From positions 1-13,297 of the forward strand of contig JAEWBW010000192.1 in the NCBI GenBank assembly GCA_023390955.1: 13,297 bases of DNA, written 5' to 3'. This document shows, piece after piece, positions 9,569-13,297 of this stretch; position 1 is the first letter of the stretch, and each line of letters starts with the position of its first letter. The translations under genes were made by a program, and so were the position numbers. Origin of the DNA: Pseudomonadota bacterium (GTDB taxonomy: Bacteria > Pseudomonadota > Alphaproteobacteria > Rhizobiales > Xanthobacteraceae). The notes under the pieces are model-generated. The model worked only from the letters and a program-made list of their open reading frames with translations. It was not told where the DNA came from and searched no databases.

Positions 9569-10870
9569 TCAGGATGCATGTCGCATCTCGCGTTCAACCC
9601 CAAATGAAGGAACAGTCGGCGGCGCCTGGAGCTCGCGCCAGCCGTCGATGGTCTGCGCGATCATCTGCGCGGTCGCGGCCGAGAGGGTCCAGCCGAGATG
9701 GCCGTGGCCGGTGTTGAAGAAGATTCCCGGCATCCGTCCGGCGCGCACCACGGGCATCATGTTCGGCATCATCGGTCGCAGCCCCGCCCACGGCACGATC
9801 CGCGCCGTCTCGATCGCAGGGAAGTTGCTCCGCACCCAGTCGACCAGCGGCTGGACGCGATCGGCGCGAATGTCGCGGTTGAAGTCGTTGAACTCGGCGG
9901 TGCCGGCAACACGGAATCGATCGGCACCGAGACGGCTGGTGACGATCTTGGCCGCTTCATCGAGCAGGCTGACGGTCGGAGTTGCCGCGCGGCTCTCGTC
10001 GGAATCCAGTTGAACGGTGATCGAGTATCCCTTCACCGGATAGACGTTGACGCGCTCGCCAAGCATGGCGGCGAAGTGCCGGCTGGCGACGCCGGCGCAG
10101 ACCACGACGCCGTCGGCCTTCAGCATGCCGCGTGCGATGGCGGAGGATTCGTTTGCGGCGAGGCCGGCCCAGCCGATGAGAACGCCGTTGGTGGTGCGGG
10201 CGATCGAGTCGATATCGGCTTCATGGATGAAGGTGGCGCCGCGCCGCTTGCAGGCCTCGGCAAGGCCGCGGGTGAATTTGTGGATGTCGCCGGTCGCATC
10301 CGACGGCGTGTAGAAGCCGCCAAAATAGTCCTTGCGCAGCGCCGGCTCGATGCTGCGGATTTCCTCCGGCGTCACCGGCCGGCGATCGAGGCCGCCTTCC
10401 TGCAGAAGCGCGTTGACGCGCAGGCCGGATTCGAAGCCGGCCTTGTCGTGATAGATGTGCAGGATGCCGCGCCGTTCGAGATCGAAGTCGATGCCTTCGC
10501 GCTCGGCAATTTCGAACAGATGCTTGCGCGCCTCGATCGCGAGCCGCGTGGTCTCGATGGTGTTGGCGCGGTAGCTGCCGATGCTGGCGACGAATTCGCT
10601 CATCCACGAATATTTGTGCCAGTTCGGCCGCGGGTTCATCAGCAGCGGCGCGTCGCGCCGGAACATCCAGCGCAAACCCTTCAGGATCGTCGTGGTGCTG
10701 TTCCAGACTTCGGCGTTGCTGGCGGAGAGCTGTCCGCCATTGGCGAAGGACGTCTCCATCGCGGCGTAGCGATGCTTGTCGAGCACCGTGACCTTGTAGC
10801 CGCATTCGAGCAAGGCATAGGCAGTCGTTACGCCGGTGATGCCGGCGCCGATGATGGCGATATGAGTCAT
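9569..10870 (-). CDS. dadA: D-amino acid dehydrogenase family FAD-dependent oxidoreductase (DadA-like), 433 aa, behind a glycine riboswitch
   Basis: This flavoenzyme of the DAO/DadA family deaminates D-amino acids, or glycine in some relatives, to 2-oxo acids and ammonia, passing electrons to the respiratory chain at the inner membrane. It starts with the FAD-binding fold IIGAGITG (6-13) and the ribose-binding acid Asp31 in VTVLDKH. SFANGGQLSASNAEVW follows (41-56), and GHGHLGWTLS (388-397) near the C-terminus is the DadA FAD-contact motif. The length is normal. The ATG at 10870 is preceded by only a weak GGGAG 13 bases away, itself inside a small hairpin, which may matter for control. The leader holds a tandem glycine riboswitch. 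The M20 gene lies upstream on the same strand and the transporter operon 181 bp downstream. Glycine oxidase or hydroxyproline oxidase activity are alternatives; riboswitch control makes glycine or a precursor a plausible substrate. Confidence 0.9.
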   Translation of the reverse strand: MTHIAIIGAGITGVTTAYALLECGYKVTVLDKHRYAAMETSFANGGQLSASNAEVWNSTTTILKGLRWMFRRDAPLLMNPRPNWHKYSWMSEFVASIGSYRANTIETTRLAIEARKHLFEIAEREGIDFDLERRGILHIYHDKAGFESGLRVNALLQEGGLDRRPVTPEEIRSIEPALRKDYFGGFYTPSDATGDIHKFTRGLAEACKRRGATFIHEADIDSIARTTNGVLIGWAGLAANESSAIARGMLKADGVVVCAGVASRHFAAMLGERVNVYPVKGYSITVQLDSDESRAATPTVSLLDEAAKIVTSRLGADRFRVAGTAEFNDFNRDIRADRVQPLVDWVRSNFPAIETARIVPWAGLRPMMPNMMPVVRAGRMPGIFFNTGHGHLGWTLSAATAQMIAQTIDGWRELQAPPTVPSFGVEREMRHAS

Positions 10871-10878
10871 GATTTAGT

Positions 10879-10889
10879 CGGGGCTCCCG
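10879..10889 (-). promoter_or_regulatory. Small hairpin holding the weak ribosome site of the DadA-like gene
   Basis: On the minus strand CGGGAGCCCCG pairs CGGG with CCCG around a three-base loop, trapping the only purine-rich ribosome-site candidate (GGGAG) before the ATG at 10870. It could limit initiation, but the stem has only four pairs. Confidence 0.3.
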
Positions 10890-10906
10890 TGAGTTAGAGA
10901 CGGCTG

Positions 10907-10933
10907 ACCGCCGGCCAAAAGGCCGTTGGCGGC
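10907..10933 (-). promoter_or_regulatory. Hairpin directly after the glycine aptamers (probable expression platform)
   Basis: On the minus strand GCCGCC pairs with GGCGGT and, inside a three-base bulge, GGCC pairs with GGCC around a TTTT loop. It starts at the last base of the second aptamer and lies 37-63 bases before the dehydrogenase ATG. No T-run follows it, so control is more likely at translation or by factor-dependent termination than by an intrinsic terminator. Confidence 0.5.
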
Positions 10934-11154
10934 GCCCCATCTGTCACGGTACCTGAGAGCTTGATCCGGCACGGATGCGAACCCGCGACAGACTGTCCCC
11001 TTCGGTGGATGTCACGATCGGCTTCGATCGCACCATCTCTCTCCAGATCGTCCTGACGATACGGTCCTTTTGCCTGAGAGTTTCCGGGGCGGTTGCTCCG
11101 TCGGCGCCGCAACGAAAGCTTTTGGGCCTTCGTTGCGATCTCTCCCGCGTCGTC
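10934..11154 (-). promoter_or_regulatory. Tandem glycine riboswitch (two aptamers)
   Basis: Read on the minus strand, two glycine aptamers lie head to tail. The distal one (about 11154-11055) opens with GGGAGAGA, has a long stem CGCAACGAA/TTCGTTGCG, the junction GCCGACGGAGCAA and the hallmark CTCTCAGGCAAAAGGAC, closed by a GACGA/TCGTC outer stem. A short linker CAGGACGATC leads to the second (about 11050-10934): GGAGAGAGATGG, an internal GCGATCG/CGATCGT stem, CACCGAAGGGGACA, then CTCTCAGGTACC and GACAGATGGGG. The order GGAGAG - CCGAAGGGG - CTCTCAGG in two copies is diagnostic of the class. Cooperative glycine binding by both aptamers is established for this class, where glycine usually switches expression on. 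It lies 64 bases before the DadA-like start codon. The stretch 10871-11262 holds no gene; this riboswitch and the sites listed around it account for most of it. Confidence 0.93.
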
Positions 11155-11168
11155 GCGTGGACAATCGA

Positions 11169-11197
11169 GCAGTACGACACGCCTCATTTTTGGACAA
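11169..11197 (-). promoter_or_regulatory. Weak candidate promoter for the riboswitch-DadA transcript
   Basis: On the minus strand TTGTCC (11197-11192) and TACTGC (11174-11169) are 17 bases apart, just before the first aptamer, so the transcript would start near 11161. The -35 half is reasonable and the -10 half poor. Read-through from the M20 gene is the alternative. Confidence 0.3.
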
Positions 11198-11221
11198 GGC
11201 TAAATTTCGAACCGCGATTGC

Positions 11222-11238
11222 CACTGCATTGTGCAGTG
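11222..11238. promoter_or_regulatory. Perfect 7-bp inverted repeat, candidate operator upstream of the riboswitch
   Basis: CACTGCA and TGCAGTG flank a TTG spacer. The site lies between the M20 stop codon and the candidate promoter, about 25 bp upstream of its -35 half, a usual place for an activator. It could also form a short RNA hairpin after the M20 gene. No regulator is identifiable. Confidence 0.35.
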
Positions 11239-11262
11239 CAAAGTCGATTCAAATACCTGTCG

Positions 11263-12393
11263 TCACGTCAGCGTTGCCAGCAGTCCCGCCATCAGGCGGC
11301 CGCGCTCGGCGAGGCTGTCGATCTCGATGTGCTCTTCGAGCGTGTGCGCATTGGCACCACGCACGCCAAGACCGTCGAGAGTTGGAATCCCCATCGCACC
11401 TGTGAAGTTGCCGTCGGAGCCGCCGCCTGCGCTGGCATGCGGCAATTCCGCGCCGAGCGCCTTGGCGATGCCGCGCGCCTTTTCATAGAGCGCCATGGTG
11501 CCTGCGTCCGGCTCCCAAACCGGCCGCGTGACGCCGCGCGTCACTTTGAATGTCACGTCGTTGCTGCTGCCCGAGAGCGCCAGCATTTTTTCCACGCCGC
11601 GGTCGAGATCGGCCTGGCGCTTGGCCATCGAGAGCGCTTCGCCGGTCGCCGTCGTGGCAACGCAGTTGACCCATTGGCCGCCATGCACGATGCCGACCGA
11701 GAAGGTGCAGTCATCCGTCGTCATGCCGTCGATCGCGAGCACCTGGCGCGCCATCTCGCGAATTGCGGAGCGCCCGGAGGACAGCGTTGCGCCGGCGTGA
11801 CTCGGCCGGCCCGTCGCCTCGAGATTGAAGCGGGCGATGGCATAGCGCCCGGTGACGACGCCGTTGTCGGCGCGGCCGGGCTCGGGGACCAGCACGTATT
11901 TGTTGCGCGCGGCTTCCGCCTCGATGATGTCCCGCGTCGACGGCGTGCCGACCTCTTCATCCGGGGTGAACAGCACGGTGATCGGCAGCGGCGTCGTGAA
12001 GGCGGCGCGCGCCAGCTGGCGGATCGCCTCCAGCGAGAGATAGTTGCCGCCCTTCATGTCGAAGATGCCGGGGCCGTAGCACTTGTTTCCCTCGCGCCGC
12101 CATTTCAGCTTCTCGATGGTGCCGACGGGATGCACGGTATCCATGTGTCCGGCGATCAGGATACCCGGCTCGCCCTGTTTCGGATGCGGAAAGCGTGCGC
12201 GGATGACGCCGCCAAAGCCCTGGCGCCCGGCGATGCGCTCGATCGTCGCACCCATGATCGCCATATCCCGCGCTGCGAGATCGAGCATGCGGTTCACCGC
12301 GTTCGCGTCCCAGGTCGGGCTTTCGCATTCGACCCAGCTGCGCAGACCCTGCAGCATGGCCTCGGAATCAAAGGGGAGATTGGCTGGATTCAT
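11263..12393 (-). CDS. M20-family metallopeptidase, glutamate carboxypeptidase (CPG2)-like, 376 aa
   Basis: This zinc exopeptidase resembles carboxypeptidase G2 and ArgE/DapE relatives. The two-metal site is complete: His83 and Asp85 in AGHMDTVHP, Asp112 in GIFDMKGG, the catalytic base and ligand Glu146-Glu147 in TPDEEVGTPSTRD, Glu171 in VPEPGRADN and His350 in GANAHTLEEH. The dimerisation domain follows RFNLEATGRPSHAG, and SAGGGSDGNFTG lies near the end. The ATG at 12393 (MNPANLPFD) is chosen because the family aligns from there; the open frame to 12645 adds sequence with no family match and has no better ribosome site. There is no signal peptide, so it acts in the cytoplasm on peptides or N-acyl amino acids. 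It is first of the leftward block, divergent from the binding-protein gene and 270 bp from it, and followed by the glycine riboswitch leader of the DadA-like gene. Confidence 0.94.
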   Translation of the reverse strand: MNPANLPFDSEAMLQGLRSWVECESPTWDANAVNRMLDLAARDMAIMGATIERIAGRQGFGGVIRARFPHPKQGEPGILIAGHMDTVHPVGTIEKLKWRREGNKCYGPGIFDMKGGNYLSLEAIRQLARAAFTTPLPITVLFTPDEEVGTPSTRDIIEAEAARNKYVLVPEPGRADNGVVTGRYAIARFNLEATGRPSHAGATLSSGRSAIREMARQVLAIDGMTTDDCTFSVGIVHGGQWVNCVATTATGEALSMAKRQADLDRGVEKMLALSGSSNDVTFKVTRGVTRPVWEPDAGTMALYEKARGIAKALGAELPHASAGGGSDGNFTGAMGIPTLDGLGVRGANAHTLEEHIEIDSLAERGRLMAGLLATLT

Positions 12394-12422
12394 CGGAAGG
12401 TCTCTCAAGCTTCGAAAGATGG

Positions 12423-12432
12423 AATGCGCATT
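12423..12432. promoter_or_regulatory. 10-bp perfect palindrome upstream of the M20 gene
   Basis: AATGCGCATT lies 29 bp before the M20 start codon in the divergent gap. It is short and may be chance; it is listed because it sits where an operator would. Confidence 0.2.
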
Positions 12433-12582
12433 GCATCCGCGAAGGCGGGACGCGCGGAATAGAGTTGTAGAGCTAAACCGGTCTTTGTGGAGTCCGTGTG
12501 CACGCCGCCACGGGCTGCAACGAAACCGGATTGACGCGATCAACGCTGTCTGCAAGTCTCGAAAGATAAAGGCATTGCAGGC

Positions 12583-12607
12583 GGTTAGTTCGCCTAACGA
12601 ACGAACC
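12583..12607. promoter_or_regulatory. 25-bp imperfect palindrome in the divergent gap (candidate operator)
   Basis: Arms GGTTAGTTCG and CGAACGAACC match at nine of ten positions around a five-base CCTAA centre. The site is 55 bp upstream of the binding-protein start codon and about 190 bp from the divergent M20 gene, so one regulator could control both directions. The rest of the gap (12394-12662) shows a TTGACG at 12531-12536 as a possible -35 but no convincing -10. Confidence 0.4.
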
Positions 12608-12662
12608 GAATGCTCAACCAATAACCTGCCTTTGACCAGTTTCACGTCAGGAGAAACGACAG

Positions 12663-13297
12663 ATGTTCAACTTCATGCGCCGGGGGCATCGCGCGATCGC
12701 CTCCACACTCGCGCTGTCGGCCGTCGCGCTTTCGGCATTGGCGACGCCGGTTCTTGCCGCCGGCAAGACCATCACCGCGGTGATGCATTCGGATCTGCGA
12801 ATCCTCGATCCGATCTTCACCAGCGCCTATATCTCGCGCGACCATGGCTACATGGTCTACGACACGCTCATCGCGACCGATTCGAACTTCAAGATCCAGC
12901 CGCAGATGGCGGACTGGAAGATCTCCGACGACAAGCTCACCTACACCTTCACGCTGCGCGACGGACTGAAGTGGCATGACGGCGCGCCCGTCACCGCCGA
13001 GGACTGCGTTGCTTCGCTCAAGCGCTGGGCCGCCGTCGACGGCATGGGCCAGCAGATGATGCAGTTCGTGGCGAGCATCGAGCCGACCGACGCCAAGACC
13101 ATCACGCTGAAGCTCAAGGAGCCCTACGGCCTCGTGCTGGATTCGATCGGCAAGCCGTCCTCGCGCGTTGCCTTCATGATGCCGAAGCGCCTCGCCGAGA
13201 CGCCGGCCGACAAGCAGATCCCCGAGCAGATCGGCTCCGGTCCGTTCAAGTTCGTGCAGGGTGAATTCCAGCCCGGCGTGAAGGCCGTCTACGTCAA
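12663..13297 (+). CDS. ABC transporter substrate-binding protein, family 5 (DppA/OppA type), N-terminal part (3' truncated by window edge)
   Basis: This is the periplasmic binding protein of a peptide-type ABC importer, family SBP_bac_5; the first 211 codons are visible. The ATG at 12663 has AGGAG at 12649-12653, nine bases upstream. A signal peptide is clear: positive MRRGHR, a hydrophobic core through ALSAVALSALA, and cleavage after TPVLA, leaving AGKTITAVM. Family motifs follow: LRILDPIFT (residues 45-53), YDTLIATD, QPQMADWKISDD, YTFTLRDGLKWHDGAPVTAEDCVAS across about 97-121 (catalogued here by its parts), and IGSGPFKFV near the visible end. It is divergent from the M20 gene and separated from its likely permease and ATPase partners by the M20 and DadA-like genes, but no other binding protein is in the window, so it is their probable partner. 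It captures the nutrient that the whole locus processes. Confidence 0.93.
   Translation, partial: MFNFMRRGHRAIASTLALSAVALSALATPVLAAGKTITAVMHSDLRILDPIFTSAYISRDHGYMVYDTLIATDSNFKIQPQMADWKISDDKLTYTFTLRDGLKWHDGAPVTAEDCVASLKRWAAVDGMGQQMMQFVASIEPTDAKTITLKLKEPYGLVLDSIGKPSSRVAFMMPKRLAETPADKQIPEQIGSGPFKFVQGEFQPGVKAVYV

Noticed and set aside
9698..10897. Open plus-strand frame of 399 codons opposite the DadA-like gene
   Set aside because: Antisense shadow; the DadA-like frame carries the FAD motifs.
10975..12462. Long open frame on the plus strand (495 codons)
   Set aside because: It runs antisense through the M20 gene and the glycine riboswitch and its translation shows no family motif. The M20 frame on the other strand has a full metal site. 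It is a shadow of high-GC codon use.
12394..12645. N-terminal extension of the M20 gene starting at 12645
   Set aside because: It adds about 84 residues without family similarity across the divergent control region; the M20 fold begins at the ATG at 12393.

Overview
The window looks like a chromosomal segment from an alphaproteobacterium, most likely Bradyrhizobium or a close relative. This rests on high GC, strong GC bias at third codon positions (which opens long false frames on the opposite strand), and three copies of a ~105-bp palindromic intergenic element with GTCATTCCGGG outer arms. The genus call is inference. No tRNA, rRNA, insertion sequence, phage gene or CRISPR array was seen.

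Layout. A truncated zinc-type quinone oxidoreductase end (1-342, +) converges on a long leftward block that reads, in transcription order from right to left: an M20 peptidase of the glutamate carboxypeptidase type (11263-12393); a tandem glycine riboswitch (10934-11154); a DadA-like FAD-dependent D-amino acid dehydrogenase (9569-10870); a sigma-54-like promoter (9506-9522); two DppB/DppC-type permeases and a fused two-domain ATPase (5890-9387); an M81 (MlrC-like) metallopeptidase; an M20D hippurate-hydrolase-like amidohydrolase; an amidase-signature hydrolase (1516-5625); and a crotonase-family protein (464-1354). The periplasmic substrate-binding protein of the transporter is transcribed divergently from 12663 and runs off the right edge. 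Palindromic elements separate the transporter genes from the hydrolase genes, the hydrolases from the crotonase, and the crotonase from the convergent oxidoreductase.

How it may work together. The set suits uptake of a peptide or N-acyl amino acid (binding protein, DppBC permeases, fused ATPase), cytoplasmic cleavage by four amide-bond hydrolases (M20 twice, M81, amidase) and oxidation of a released amino acid by the DadA-like enzyme. The most striking regulatory feature is the two-aptamer glycine riboswitch in the leader of the dehydrogenase gene, a catabolic gene outside the classical glycine cleavage operon. It suggests that glycine is a substrate, product or signal of this pathway. A near-consensus -24/-12 element ahead of the permease genes suggests that the transporter depends on RpoN, as is common for nitrogen-scavenging systems. 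The true substrate cannot be read from the sequence.
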